Positions 12,002-23,429 of a DNA stretch of 64,000 bases are shown piece after piece. The notes under the pieces were generated by a model. That model was not told the origin of the DNA. It did no database searches and saw only the letters and a list, made by a program, of their open reading frames with translations. The stretch comes from Atherix ibis (lineage: Eukaryota > Arthropoda > Insecta > Diptera > Athericidae): the NCBI GenBank assembly GCA_958298945.1, contig OY282609.1:37855212-37919211 (forward strand), in the 5' to 3' direction. The translations under genes and the position numbers were made by a program. Position 1 is the stretch's first letter, and every line of letters begins with the position of its first letter.

Positions 12002-13164
12002 TTTGGTTGTGAAGAAAATAATTTCGTTGTTTCCCAACAGAGGACTTAATTGTATTTTTTCACAACCAACTTCACATATGTATTTTGACAGCTGACATAA
12101 CAAGGCTTGCTTGTGAAAAAATTCTATTGATTCTGCACAGTAGTTTTTGGTTGATACTCTTTTAAATATGGAAAGTGAAAAACAGCATTTTCGGCATATT
12201 TTATTTTTTTTTACTAAAGAAAAGATAAATATGCTGTTCAAGCAAGAAAAAAATTATCCGATATGTATGGATAAGATGTGTTAAGTTAGCGCCAGTGCCA
12301 AAACTGATTTGCAAAATTTCGATCCGGCAATTTTGATCTCGAAGATGCACCACGTTCTGGAATACCAGTTGAAGCTGATGAAGACACAATAAAGGCATTA
12401 GTTGATGCAAACCGGCGAATAACAACTCGTGAGATCGCTGAGAGATTAAATTTACCAAATTCGACCTTTCATCATCATTTGAAACGGGTAGGTTTTATCT
12501 CAAAGCTCGACATATGGGTTCCTCATCTTCTTACGGACAAAAATTTGTGCAGTCATATTGACGTTTATGATTTGATTCTGAAAAGCAAACAAAATGATAT
12601 ATTTTTGAAGGGTATCATTACTGGGGACGAGAAATGGGTAATCTTCAACAATGTTAAGCGCAAAAGATCCTGGGGTAGAATGGATGAACCGGCTCAAAGC
12701 TCTTTGAAAGCCAATATTCATCAAAAAAGATTATGCTATTTGTTTGGTAGGAAGAAAAGGCCAGAATTAGTCTTAAAGAAAAAGGCCAGAATTGTTCAAT
12801 AGGAAAGGTATAGTTTTCCAACAGGATAATGCGAAACCACACACAAGTTTGACCACTCGGCAAAAGCCTTTAGACCACACCCACCATACTCTCGAGACCT
12901 AGCACCTTCCGATTATCATTTGTTCCAGTCTCTACAAAAAATTTTAGACGGTAAAATGATTAATTCAAATGATGAGGTCAAAAATCACTTGGATCAGTTT
13001 TTTGCCAACAAAGAACAAACATTTTATGAGCATGGACTCATGTTACTGCCAGAAAGATGGCAAAGAGTATTGGATCAGACTGGACAATATTTAATTGAAT
13101 AAAATATTAATTCACTATAAGAAAATCTTATTTAAAAAAACGAAATTACTTTCTTGACAACCCG
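12002..13164 (+). mobile_element. degenerate mariner (mellifera-like)
   Basis: The left end (about 12002-12030, TTGGTTGTGAAGAAAATAAT) and the right end (about 13138-13164, whose reverse complement reads CGGGTTGTCAAGAAAGTAAT) are imperfect inverted copies, followed by TA at 13165-13166. The interior encodes a mariner transposase with several frame breaks and an internal deletion. It is clearly older and more eroded than the element at 9711-10952, and its end sequence differs, so it is a different lineage. Confidence 0.85.
12168..13102 (+). pseudogene. mariner transposase, frameshifted and internally deleted
   Basis: Recognisable in order across frames: MESEKQHFRHIL at the start, FDLEDAPRSGIPVEADEDT, the helix-turn-helix region ending LKRVGFISKLDIWVPH, TGDEKWVIFNNVKRKRSWG with the first catalytic Asp, and ANIHQK. 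A deletion near 12750 removes the WWDWKG-to-NQT region. It resumes with RPEL, a frame-shifted QQDNAKPHTS-like second-Asp motif near 12821-12850, then RDLAPSDYHLFQSLQKILDG (third Asp) and LLPERWQRVLDQTGQYLIE at the C-terminus (12920-13102). Cut-and-paste function is lost. Confidence 0.85.
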
Positions 13165-13301
13165 TAATTCGGGTAACTACCAACATCATCAATAGTGCGA
13201 CAACCAGGTATCCGGTCTATGACTATTAAATGAAACAATTCCATGCGACCTAGATTCGGCTCCTGGTTGAAATCATTGAAGTATTTTTTTTCGATTATCA
13301 T
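13146..13301 (-). pseudogene. coding-like fragment running into the mariner end
   Basis: A 52-codon minus-strand frame from ATG 13299-13301 to a TAA inside the mariner terminal repeat. The part outside the mariner (13165-13301) is clearly richer in GC than its surroundings and reads NDFNQEPNLGRMELFHLI then VIDRIPGCRTIDDVGSYPNY. It looks like translated protein sequence that a mariner has interrupted, but I do not recognise a family. It may belong to a retroelement or a host exon. Confidence 0.3.
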
Positions 13302-13888
13302 AGTTCAGGTTTCCAAAAAATAAATCGTTATTTTGAGAAACATTGAAAAATATAAAGAAGTACACATGTGCACATATTTAGATTCCTCAATATAGAGAGG
13401 AATAGTCGGAGATAGTCCATTACTGTCATTATGAAAAATAATAACCGTACAAATTAATTTAAGGTTGAATGGCGAAAGAAAACTTTAAAAGTAAATACAC
13501 GATTATAGTAATTTTTTATCTTTGTTTTAATTGTAATTTTATATACGTAATATTTAATTAGATGTCGCTATCTACACGTATATCAGATACTTTTTTTTAG
13601 TGCATAAGAACCAGGATTCCAAAATCTTTTAGAAAGCTTATTTTCAAAATTTGTTTTATCAAACTTGAAGGTAGAACAAATTTATAAGCAATTTATCAAA
13701 AAAATTAAACATATAAAAGTACTATTCAATTACAATAAATAAATTTATCTTCAATAAAAAAATTTACAGTGTTAAAAATTTAGATAAAATTTCGATAAGA
13801 TAATCTTATTTCTTAAAGCAGTTTGTTTACAATTTAGTGTAATAAGTTTTTTTTTACATTTAAAATGACAGTGAAAAAATGAAATTAC
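13302..13888. other. AT-rich spacer
   Basis: AT-rich. On the hypothesis of a minus-strand gene with an exon at 13889-13981, this would be its downstream intron. Nothing else seen. Confidence 0.4.
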
Positions 13889-13981
13889 CTTTTTCAGATC
13901 TTTTATTTGGTCACTCTCTTCAGCCTTCCGTTTTTCCGTATTTATCGTCTTCGGCTTCTCTTTATCCTGTTGTATAAGAAC
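13889..13981 (-). CDS. candidate internal exon, lysine/glutamate-rich (minus-strand gene)
   Basis: Exactly 93 nt between an acceptor (minus strand TTATTATGGTTACAG, ending 13982) and a donor (AAAAAG followed by GTAATT, starting 13888). Only one frame is open across it: 31 whole codons beginning VLIQQDKEKPKTINTEKRK and ending QIKDLKK, so both junctions are phase 0. GC content is well above the flanking DNA. The peptide is highly charged and probably helical or disordered; no domain is recognisable. It would be one exon of a larger host gene. The ORF extension on either side is a read-through into the introns. No transcript support is available. Confidence 0.4.
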
Positions 13982-15329
13982 CTGTAACCATAATAAAAGC
14001 AAAATTTGAATTGTTAGAAATATCATCAAATTTGCCAGAAGCATAATGAATGAGTAAATAGAATTGGTCAAAAATGTGTCTACAGAGATTCCAGCATAAA
14101 CATATTTACAGAACCAACTATATACACATAATCGTAAACTTTGTTCTTAGAAAGTTTTTGTTTGTTTATCCCTTTAGATTTTTCTATTCAGCAACTAATT
14201 CCTATGTATCTATGTGCTTATACATTAACTACATTTTATGAATATCTGTGTCTGAGAAGTTGGAAGTGATTTACAAAAGAAAAACAACATCTTATTACAC
14301 AAATACAGAATTCATTGTATAAGTTAAGACGCTACGAATGTATATAATATAAGTTTGCTGTCCAGTAACTATATATTCTTGAGTTTTTTTTCTTTTATTT
14401 ATTAGTTTCTACCTCAACCTTTAAAAAAAAAAGTAATATATTAAGATAATAAAAGAGGGACTGCTTACAATTTTTAACGATGTACGATCCTAGCAAATAT
14501 ATTTATACTATGTGTATATTATATAATATAATGGGAATTTTTTTGAATATGTACAATCAGTTTGAATGTAATATGATTATATTGCATTCTCAATTGTTCA
14601 AAATATTACAACGTTTCTGTTATACAAAAATATGATTTAATCATACATATTAAAGTATGTATGTATATAATATTTGATGAAAAATACCGTCCACAACAAT
14701 ACGAAATCTGTTTTACTAGAAATAATAATGGAGAACTTACTTTCGCAGGTGTTTTCATTTTTACTATGCTAGAAATATGCTTTTCTTACCTTTTCAACTT
14801 CCGATTAGATATTGACGAAGAGAAAATCGATTGTACCAACCTGTGCCATTATCGTATTGTGAAGTCTAACGTGATAATTCATTATAAAATTTTTCACTTG
14901 ATTGGAAATTTATTGTTTGAATAGCTCGCTTGAAATAATTGTATGAAATGTATTTTTAAAATATTGTTAAAAATTCGTTTATTGATTTAACGACTATATT
15001 CATTTTGTTTATCAATTGCATGTAAATATAAAACAAACTTTTTCGGTATAAGAGAATATGGTTTTTGAATAATGTGAATTTATATGAATTATGTTTCATT
15101 GTTTTATTTATTGTAATAATTTCACAACAGGACCAAAGTTAAAATAGAAATTAATTTCCAAATTTTTAATAGGCGAATTTCAATAATAACAATTAGTAGT
15201 ATAATGATGTAAAAAAATGCAAGTCTTTTAAAAGCAATTTTTACTCAATATAAATAATAGCATTTCTAATATATTTTTTTTCCTACAATTTTCTTTAAAA
15301 TATATATTAATTATTGTAACAAATAAATA
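13982..15329. other. AT-rich sequence, possible intron and 5' flank
   Basis: AT-rich apart from a slightly GC-richer patch at about 14680-14890 that contains the splice-like signals described for 14741-14758. The open frame at 14661-14924 on the plus strand looks like a shadow of that patch. Confidence 0.4.
14741..14758 (-). CDS. possible start exon upstream of the 13889-13981 exon
   Basis: Minus-strand AAAAATG followed by five codons (MKTPAK) and then a consensus donor GTAAGT at 14740-14735. The donor is phase 0, matching the phase-0 acceptor at 13982, giving an intron of 759 nt. AAAA before the ATG fits a fly start context. An in-frame TAA lies upstream. A second good donor-like AAAAG/GTAAGA lies about 60 nt upstream and could end a 5' UTR exon. 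This is inference from splice consensus alone. Confidence 0.2.
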
Positions 15330-16140
15330 CAGTGTCTACCAATAAGAACTTTATTCTTTTTCAATAGGGTTTAAATTGTCTATGTTGATAGTTCCGTCAT
15401 ACAGTTTTATGATTTGTGAAAAGGATTTGAATTTTGCTCGAAAATTGTATTAAAATACTTCAAATACATTATGAAAATTGTCAATTTATACATTTCGTCA
15501 AATTTGCGATATTTTTGGTCGTAATGATTGTCCATCTGAGTCTGCAATCAAGAATTTGGTAGCTAAATTTGCGCCAACTGGTTTGATACAAAACATACCC
15601 TATAACAAGACGTGCTCGTACAGGCTATTCGAAAATATTGCTTCCGAAAAAATCTTCTCAAATGAAGTTCACTTTTACTTAGACGGCTATGTGAACAAGC
15701 AAAATTGTCGCATTTGGGCATCTGAAAATCCAAGAGCAGTTATTGAACAACCATTACATTCATATTACATTCATCACGCGTCACTGTATGGTGCGCTTTA
15801 TGGACAGGAGGCATCGTTAGTTCATATTTTTTCGAAAATGAGGCTGGTACTATAGTTAGTGTTAATGGACTGCGCTACAGAGATATGGTAACGAATATTT
15901 TATGGCATATATTTCATGACATGGATATTGAGGACTTGCGGTTTCAAATGGACAGCGGCACGTCTTACACTGCCCATGAAATAATCGATTTATTGAAAAC
16001 CAAATTCATTGGACGTCTAATTCCGTTTGTTGATGAATTTGACTACTATTTATATTGTTTAAATACTTATTTGTTTACGGTAGTTGTTTAATATTGGATC
16101 ACGCATTCACCAACTTTAGTTCCCTTAAACTGCTACTTCA
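15330..16140 (+). mobile_element. DD41D (rosa-type) mariner fragment 2
   Basis: The left end CAGTGTCTACCAATAAGAAC at 15330, preceded by TA, matches the reverse complement of the right end of the related copy at 62871 (CAGGGTCTACAAATAA), so this is a true terminus. Coding pieces follow: TFRQICDIFGRNDCPSESAI (N-terminal helix-turn-helix region), then after a deletion SNEVHFYLDGYVNKQNCRIW, WASENPRAVIEQPLH, and in another frame MVTNILWH, DMDIEDLRFQMDSGTSYTAH and IIDLLKTKFIGRLI. The first catalytic Asp is Asn. The end of the coding region near 16137 is disrupted and no right terminus is visible. Confidence 0.8.
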
Positions 16141-16480
16141 CCAAATTTTGTTTACGGATGAAAAAATCTTTATATTAAAGAAAAATGTAATAGTTAAATA
16201 GTAAAACTTTCTAGTAGTAGCATAGATGACCCCAAAAAATGTAGTACGATTGTTTAATGAGAATTTTATACGATTTTTGCGAAAAATGGGTCAATATCAG
16301 AACATAAAATTATGAGCAAAATACTAAAGCTATTAAGTCCACACTATTTGCAAGACAGCTCAGCAGGACCCGGTACCGATATGAAAAACAAAAACCACGC
16401 AAAAATGGCTAGAGCTCTATGCACAAAAAATGTTCGCTCTCCTAGACTGGCCATCCTTAAGTGTAGGTCTTCAATAAATT
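16141..16480 (+). pseudogene. possible second Tc1/mariner transposase remnant
   Basis: Short plus-strand segments resemble another branch of the superfamily: ILFTDEKIFILKKN (about 16145-16190), LQDSSAGPG (near 16350) and ELYAQKMFALLDWPSLS (about 16412-16462), in the expected order. All are out of frame with one another. The match is by motif recognition only; chance similarity cannot be excluded. Confidence 0.3.
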
Positions 16481-18220
16481 TATATTTTTAAGAAGAAGAA
16501 TAAATTATAAATTGAAATCATAAATCTGGTTTTGTATATGCCATTTTTACTTCAAATTATTCTATTCTATTAGGTGAGCTGAACATACAGGGTGCTTTTC
16601 AACTGTTATTAAGTAGCGTTATTTCAAAACTATATTTCAGAAGAAATATTATGCAAAATCACCATTGAAAATTTTCTAATATAAAAAATCTCAGTTATGT
16701 ATTCCATTCTAATTGTAAATTTTATATTATTGTAGAATTTATAATAAATTTAAATTATTAAATTTTTATTTTAATCATTTTGATTTAGTTTTACTGTCAA
16801 ATTAATTAAAATAAAATACGGATGCAATATTTTTTAAAAGAAGGTAGTGCAAAATGTAAAATTTTCCAGAATTGAATGCAAGATAAAATATTCAAAAGTT
16901 AGCATAGCTTTATTTACATTACAAGTACATACACAAGTACATATTAATTAACATATACAAATAGGAAAAAATTATAAATGGAGAAAATATTGTTGATAAT
17001 TATTTATTTTGCTGATAACTAAATGAGTACATATTACAATACCAAATAGTAAATTAAATTGATATATTTATATAAAATATAATATCTTTTACATATTCTT
17101 TAAATGGAATCACCACATGCTTTTATTAATAAATAAATTTATTGTTTTATTTTTTATTACTAAATAATAAAATTAATTTGAAATAACAGTAATCAAGAGC
17201 CATATAGAAATAAATGGTTATAGCAATAATAAATATTATAATATTAATAGATAATTTTGTCAATAAATTTCTGAAAAAAGTAACTCAACCCTATTAAATT
17301 TGTTTGAAGTTTTATTTGAAGTTTGGCAATATAATTTTATTTCGAAATGAATCTTAAAACAAAATGAAAATTTCAAATCCTTGAAAATTTACGATACTGA
17401 AATCATATAAAATGCCCACCTGTTATCGCGTACTGAAAATAAAATTCGATATCAATTTGCTTATATAATAGCAATTCCAGTTAAAATTTGAAAGAAACCA
17501 GACGAATATTGAAAAGTAATATATTAGTTCGATAAGAAACCGAACAAGACTTTCAAAATGAGATTCCACGTCAGAGCTAAATTTCCAGTAAACAATTTCA
17601 ACACTGATAAGTAATCCTTGATACAGAGAGATTTATGTAATCAAATCCTACATTTATTTGTTATACACGTACAATATTAAATAAAAGTCTCTAAGTCTCC
17701 ATTTTCGTAACTTTTGATTTTATTGAAGTTTTGATAATGGAACAGAAGAAAGTATAGAATTTCACAAATTGACAGTCTCTCAAAATAGATAACAAGATAC
17801 CTCTTGTAAGATAATAAGATACCTCGAAACGAACATTGAGGAATAAAATTTTTCATTCCTAAAATTTATTCATTCAAGTGCTAGTATGAGAAAACTGGTC
17901 TTTGAAAATACGTGTAAAATAATGAAGTCTAACTAACTTGTAAAGTAGATTAATTTAAGTTTTAAGGCTAATAAATTGAAATTATATTATATTTTATAAA
18001 TACAATACAAAAAAAATGAAATAAAATATATGCATTAATTTAATGACAAATAAAAAATTTAAATTGTAAAATTATATAAGTAACCAGTATAGAAAAACGT
18101 GGAGGTACTTTTAATATATGTACCTTATTATGTACTCGTAATTGGTCCACATTCAGGAAATTTTAAACTGTAATTATTACATTGTCCCGGTATACTAATC
18201 AAATTTAGTTTTAAATACAG
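16481..18220. other. AT-rich spacer
   Basis: About 1.7 kb of AT-rich DNA. ACAGGGTGCTTTTCAACTG at about 16587 looks like a DD41D-type end but no element follows it. An imperfect duplication AAGATACCTC occurs twice at about 17795-17826. No genes seen. Confidence 0.5.
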
Positions 18221-18450
18221 GGAGTCGCAGAAAAGTAATAAGCCCAACAATGTTATTTTATTCACTTCTCGAGCAGTGTAGGACAGCTTCAACTGGAATT
18301 GCCTTCAGCTCCTTGGTTCTACTTCTTTGAATATTATAGACAGTGCCAATATGAGCATCCCAGTGTCTGTAATGTGCGATCGGTCAATGACTCCTTTTTA
18401 AAAAAATTTAATCGACTCTCGTACCGTAATACAAAACCACAGCTTCAGTT
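18221..18450 (-). mobile_element. mariner 3'-end fragment
   Basis: The minus strand reads TKELKAIPVEAVLHC (18280-18320), the typical C-terminal motif of mariner transposases of the type seen at 22157. It is followed toward low coordinates by a terminus-like CAGGGAGTCGCAGAAAAGTA at about 18221. Preceding codons (about 18330-18450) do not align convincingly, so the fragment may be chimeric. About 230 bp remain. Confidence 0.45.
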
Positions 18451-21259
18451 CTCACGATCTAGAATGTCGCGTAGTTACCTTACGAGGTTAAATCTTGCAC
18501 TGCACGTCTAGGAAGGACTTTCGTACAAGCTACAGTGATAGAGTGTTACCTGATAGATCTCAGTTTGTTCTTTGTATCTTATGAGCATATTTTGGAGAAG
18601 GGAAAACAATTTCACTTTCCTTAACACGAAAACTATGTTTCCAGTATTTATATTTAACTATGAACACAGATACTTCAGAATAATTCAAAACAGTTTTAAA
18701 CAAGTTGTAAACATCAATAAACGGATACTAGAATAGAACGACAGAGATAAAAGTTATGTTCTCCCATGACAATACTCTTTTATCAACTTAGAGTACGCCT
18801 TTTAGCAAAACTCACTTCAGTGTTTGATTACAATATATTCTTAGTTATTTCTACATGTAGATATTTACTTTTAGTATGCAGAATATTATATGCATAACTG
18901 TCTAAGTTAATATGGTTTTGACACAAGAAATCTACATAATTTGATTAAATGTCAGAAAAGTAGTACATTCGCATTGCGTTACTCCAGTTGGGAAATTATT
19001 GTGTATAGTGAAAAATAAACTTAAACATTTATATTAGTTTCCTAATAAACGTTAGATATTATTAGATAAGATATAAACATTATATATATAAAATAACCAA
19101 GGTAAATTAAGCCTATGTCTTTGTATAAAACTTCATAAATAGGAGACTTATAAAAAATTCATATTAATCTGAAATTGTCTTCGTTGTCTTTATTTGAATT
19201 TAAGATGTTTATCAACATTTAAGTAACAATCAAATTAGATTGAGAAAAATCTGCCGATCTTTACAGCTATTATAGATGTTAAAGACAATATTTATCAAAA
19301 ACACCACAATCAATGAATATGCTTATCAATTAACTTAGACCGCCAGAATATCATAGGTGGCACTGCAAATTTATAAAGAGTTAAAGTGCAAATGTTAACT
19401 ATATTTTAGGTATTTTAATAGAATCAGTATATAATTCTGAGCGACCAATAATATTTATGTATTACCTTATAAATCTCTTATGAATTGACTACCAATGCGC
19501 TAAATCGGTTCCGTAAAGACTTGCTTATAATATCAATTGCAAATATGATTTTAATTACAAATACATAATGTTATCATAATTAATTATTTATTTGCTTCAA
19601 GATTTTAAATTTTTAGATCAAATCATAATAAAGAGTTTGATCCTGTCAGGTTCAATTACTCTATACACAATACAGAATTTTTCAATAAAAACTAAAAAAT
19701 TAAAGGTTTTTTTTTAAATTTTATTAAAATTATTTAAGATCTTTCAAAAAGTATTTTCGTTGAAGCTGTAAATTGTTGTTTTATTTTAATATCTAATTAA
19801 CATAGCTATTTTAAAAAAATTGCCATTAAGATCTTATAGTTTTAAAATATCTCGAGGGCTTATTACTTAACTTGAGCATAGATACAAAATATTTACTAAA
19901 TATTCGCCAAAAGATGCTTTTATAGCATTTCCACTATTAATAATGAATCATTTCTCGCGAAATATTGAAAGTAATTTTAAATAATTTTATTCACTTTCTT
20001 GGCTCAAAAATAGCTTTTTTAAATGTTTTCCAGTCAATAAATCAAGACTGCTTATAGAGAGATTCATATAAAATCGAAAAATACTATCAAAAATATCAAT
20101 TAAAAGGTACATAATTTTTGATTTTGTTTTCATAATTGAAATATGAAGTATGTTTAATAACTTTATTTTCCACATTACTTAATTTCTCTATTAATTATAC
20201 GTGTAAGACCGAATTGTAAATATGCTTTCATTATAATTTTCATGTATCATTATTAAATATTTGAAAAATGACAAAAATATAATTTGGATGAAAATATAAA
20301 TTGTTTATTGAAAATAATGTAGTGTGCGTAAGTTTATAAAAATTCTATGATGTTTTATAATAAAAAGTACATATATATACCTACTTGTTATATTGATCCA
20401 TTTGACAATAAAATAAAACGGTTCTAATGGAATTTACATAAAAGCATACCATGAAATTGAATAAGTTAAATTCGAATATTTCCCAAAATGTCTACCATCT
20501 ATTATTAAAAGACATCCTGTTATACCCAATTTACAACTGGAAATATTTATAAAAGAGGTTGCATATTGGTGGGGGAAAATAACTAATAGAAACTGTTCTC
20601 AAATAGGACAGATTTCAGCGTAGGCAAAATTATATGTTGTTACCTTATCGACTTATATTTGTCACGCAAATTTATTTTTCTTAATTACCTGTGAAATGAC
20701 TTCAAAGATTAAAGAATAATGCAAATTTCTTTTGGTATTAAACTGGTAGTCTATTAATTGAAATAAAAAAAAACGCTACATTATTTTTGTATAATAAAAC
20801 TGATGTACAAAAAACGTTTTAGTCTTTTAAATAAATATTCAAATTTATTTAAAAAGTACAATATTTTATAATATAATTTATATGACAGAGAATTAAAATA
20901 CTAATACAATATTTCAAAGATAATAAAACCATATCATTTTTTCACTTTAATCAATAAATTGTAAAAATATTACTGAAATTATTAAATTTCTGAACAGTTT
21001 TGGTAAACATAATTTCACACATACACATACTGAGAATTTTCTATAAATCTTTCTGAAAAAATAATAATACACACTCGCATTTGAACTGAATAGTAGACAT
21101 TGCTGATTTTCAATATTACAAGCGTAGTTTTCTTTATTATATGGGCTACATAATAATTTATAACTTTTGGGTACCGATAATTTCTTGAAATATTCATTAT
21201 TCTTTTATGGTCAAAGCTATTATTTTACAATTAACTGTAGAATCAGCTTAAAAAAATAT
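18451..21259. other. AT-rich spacer
   Basis: About 2.8 kb of AT-rich DNA with only short low-complexity open frames. I see no gene, repeat or transposon signal. Confidence 0.5.
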
Positions 21260-21680
21260 AACTCAAAATAAACGACTTGCACTGAGCAGAATTTAGAGAC
21301 AACTGATTAGCCATACTCGACAACAAATCTAAGCTTTCACTTAATAATAAGCTCGTATTATATAAGATCATACTAAAACTCATTTGAACCTACGGACTTA
21401 AACCTTCAATTGAAATATCCTTCGTAGAATTCTTGATGACCCTTTCTATATTCGAAACAGTGTTATATACAGCGGTCTAAGCATCATTTATGTGTATTTT
21501 CTGTTATAAAAAATTTAATGTTCGTCTTTCTTTTCTTCCCCTCTGTGTCAATTCCCATCTATCATTTTCCCAAATAGTACTCATCGGTGTTTGAAGAGAC
21601 TATGGCCCCGAGATTTTGTGAAATATTCAAATGAGCCTCGCAAAGAAAAGAGGTTCTGATGAGTACTTACTCTTTCTTGT
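21260..21680 (+). mobile_element. Jockey-clade retrotransposon, C-terminal fragment
   Basis: Plus-strand remnant of the thumb and tail of a Jockey-clade reverse transcriptase: NNKLVLYKIILKLI*TYG, then in a shifted frame RRILDDPFYIRNSVIYSGL (about 21425-21485), and CLKRLWPRDFVKYSN (about 21590-21632), which matches LKRRWPGDFLKL at the end of the 5296-6830 copy. Everything upstream of the thumb is missing. Confidence 0.7.
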
Positions 21681-22156
21681 CACTTCGACGATATTGTAAA
21701 AATATGGTTAACAAATCAACAAAACAATAAAAAATGCGGATTTGCATACTATCCTCATCATAATTAAGCAAACATTATTTAGTTTATTTTTAAGTAAGTA
21801 TAAAATTATAATTCGCAAACATTTATGCAAAATGTTTTCACTAAAACTATTCAAACAAAATTTTTAAAAGAATATTCTGGAAGATAATAAAACTGTGGAT
21901 CCTACTGCCACTACGTACTTAAGAAGTGTATTTCACACTATTCAATTTTATTTAGTTAACTTTATCGGAATTTTATACATATGCATGTAGACACATTTTT
22001 TGTAGTTGTTAGATTGTTAAAATTACACTTAATTATACGAGTAGTTATAGTAAATAATTATAAAAATTATGAGTGGAGAAAAATTTTCAGTATTCTATCA
22101 TAATATTTGTATATTTTACGACATAAATGCATAGTAAAGTTTGCGCAAATAGTATA
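21681..22156. other. AT-rich spacer
   Basis: No features seen other than AT-rich sequence up to the TA that flanks the next mariner. Confidence 0.5.
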
Positions 22157-22997
22157 CGAGGTCTGTTCAAGAAGTATCGCGAATTTTGAATTTCTGCGGG
22201 TTACGAATATTCGATTTTCGATTTTTTTTGTGGTGTTATATTGGTACTCATATCTCTCACTTATCCCGACAAGTTCGGCCATTTTGAATGTTCAGTTCAT
22301 TTTTAACAGCTGCTTTGCTTGCACGTGTTTTGGCTCGCCTTCGATTTTTGCCCATTTTCGACTAAAAACAGCATCGCATTAACATTGCTAAGGAGCAGTT
22401 GGACTCTGGTCGCGACGACCCAAATTTGCTCCAGAGGGTCATAGCTGGTGACGAATCATGGGTTTATGGTTATGACGTGGAAACCAAAGCTCAATCATCC
22501 CAATGGAAGCTGCCACACGATCCAACACCGAAAAAAGCGCCCCAAGTTCGGTCGAATGTAAAGGTTTTGCTTATAGTTTTCTTCGATTGCAGGGGCGTGG
22601 TGCATCATAAGTTCTTACCACAGGGTAGAACGGTCAATAAAGAATATTACTTGCAAGTTATGCGCAAGTTGCGTGAAGCAATCCACTAATAATGCTGGCC
22701 AAAAACAACACACTAATAATGCCGCAGCCACCGTATTCCCCAGATCTGGCTCCCTGTGACTTTTTCTTGTTCCCGAAACAGATTCTTTGATCCATTTTTT
22801 GGAATGGGCAAAAATCGACGAGCCAAAACACGTACATGCAAAGTAGCTGTCAAAAATTAACTGAACATTCAAAGTAGCCGAACTTGTCGGCATAAGTGAG
22901 AGATATTAGTACCAACATAACGCCACAAATAAATAGAAAATCGCATATACGTAACCCGCGGAAATTCAAAATTCGCGATACTTTTTGAACAGACTCG
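22157..22997 (+). mobile_element. internally deleted mariner with about 200-bp inverted arms
   Basis: An 841-bp unit flanked by TA. It starts CGAGGTCTGTTCAAGAAGTA and ends with the reverse complement CGAGTCTGTTCAAAAAGTAT. The similarity continues inward for about 195 bp (22157-22355 against 22802-22997), including CTCTCACTTATCCCGACAAG, so the element is a long-armed inverted structure. Typical mariner ends are about 28 bp. The arms surround a transposase fragment that lacks the DNA-binding half and the second catalytic motif. Such a unit could only move with enzyme supplied by a related element. Confidence 0.9.
22380..22790 (+). pseudogene. mariner transposase core fragment
   Basis: A frame at 22399-22689 reads QLDSGRDDPNLLQRVIAGDE, then SWVYGYDVETKAQSSQWKLP, a first-Asp motif (GDESWVYGYD) followed by VKVLLIVFFDCRGVVHH and RTVNKEYYLQVMRKLREAI. 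A deletion removes the second-Asp motif. A later frame has NNTLMMPQPPYSPDLAPCDF with the third Asp (about 22705-22770). The N-terminal helix-turn-helix domain is absent. CACTAATAATGC occurs at 22684-22695 and again at 22711-22722, flanking the deletion scar. Confidence 0.85.
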
Positions 22998-23347
22998 TAT
23001 GTTATAATTCAGTAATAAAACAAGTATTAAAAAATATGTTAATTTTTGTTATTATAATTCAGTAATAAAACTAAAGTATTAAATTCCATTTTTTTGTATC
23101 ATTCGCAAAATTTCTTAAACTTACATTAATATTTTTTAAAAGAAAATTATTTTTATATATGAATAAAAATCAAAATTGCAGCAACCTAGAGGGTTTGAAC
23201 TTGCTGATAAATAAATACGTGTACGCTCTCGGAATAGTTACCCTGCAAAAATCCAAACTACCCTACCCCTTTAATCAATCTCGCTAAAACAATTATAATT
23301 GTTTGTTTTGTAGCAAGCCTAATAATAACAAAAGAGGCGAGTGTGTT
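22998..23347. other. AT-rich spacer
   Basis: Contains a short direct repeat TTATAATTCAGTAATAAAAC at about 23002 and 23050. No genes seen. Confidence 0.45.
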
Positions 23348-23425
23348 TTCTAATTCATTTATTTTTATCCTTTCTAATTCACAGTTTCTAATTCATTCAT
23401 TTTTTATCATTTCTAATTCACAGTT
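23348..23425 (+). repeat. tandem repeat, two and a half units of about 38 bp
   Basis: Units share TTCTAATTCATT, then TTTTTATC, then TTTCTAATTCACAG. The copies differ by small substitutions and one short length change. No spacer structure is present, so it is not a CRISPR array. Confidence 0.8.
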
Positions 23426-23429
23426 TCAC

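Noticed and set aside
16585..16610. ACAGGGTGCTTTTCAACTG, a transposon-end-like motif
   Set aside because: No transposase remnant or partner end was found nearby; left as a solitary motif.
18299..18511. Plus-strand 70-codon frame
   Set aside because: It is antisense to the mariner C-terminal motif KELKAIPVEA and shows no family resemblance.
23348..23425. Repeated units that might suggest a CRISPR-like array
   Set aside because: The units are contiguous and imperfect without unique spacers, in a eukaryotic context.
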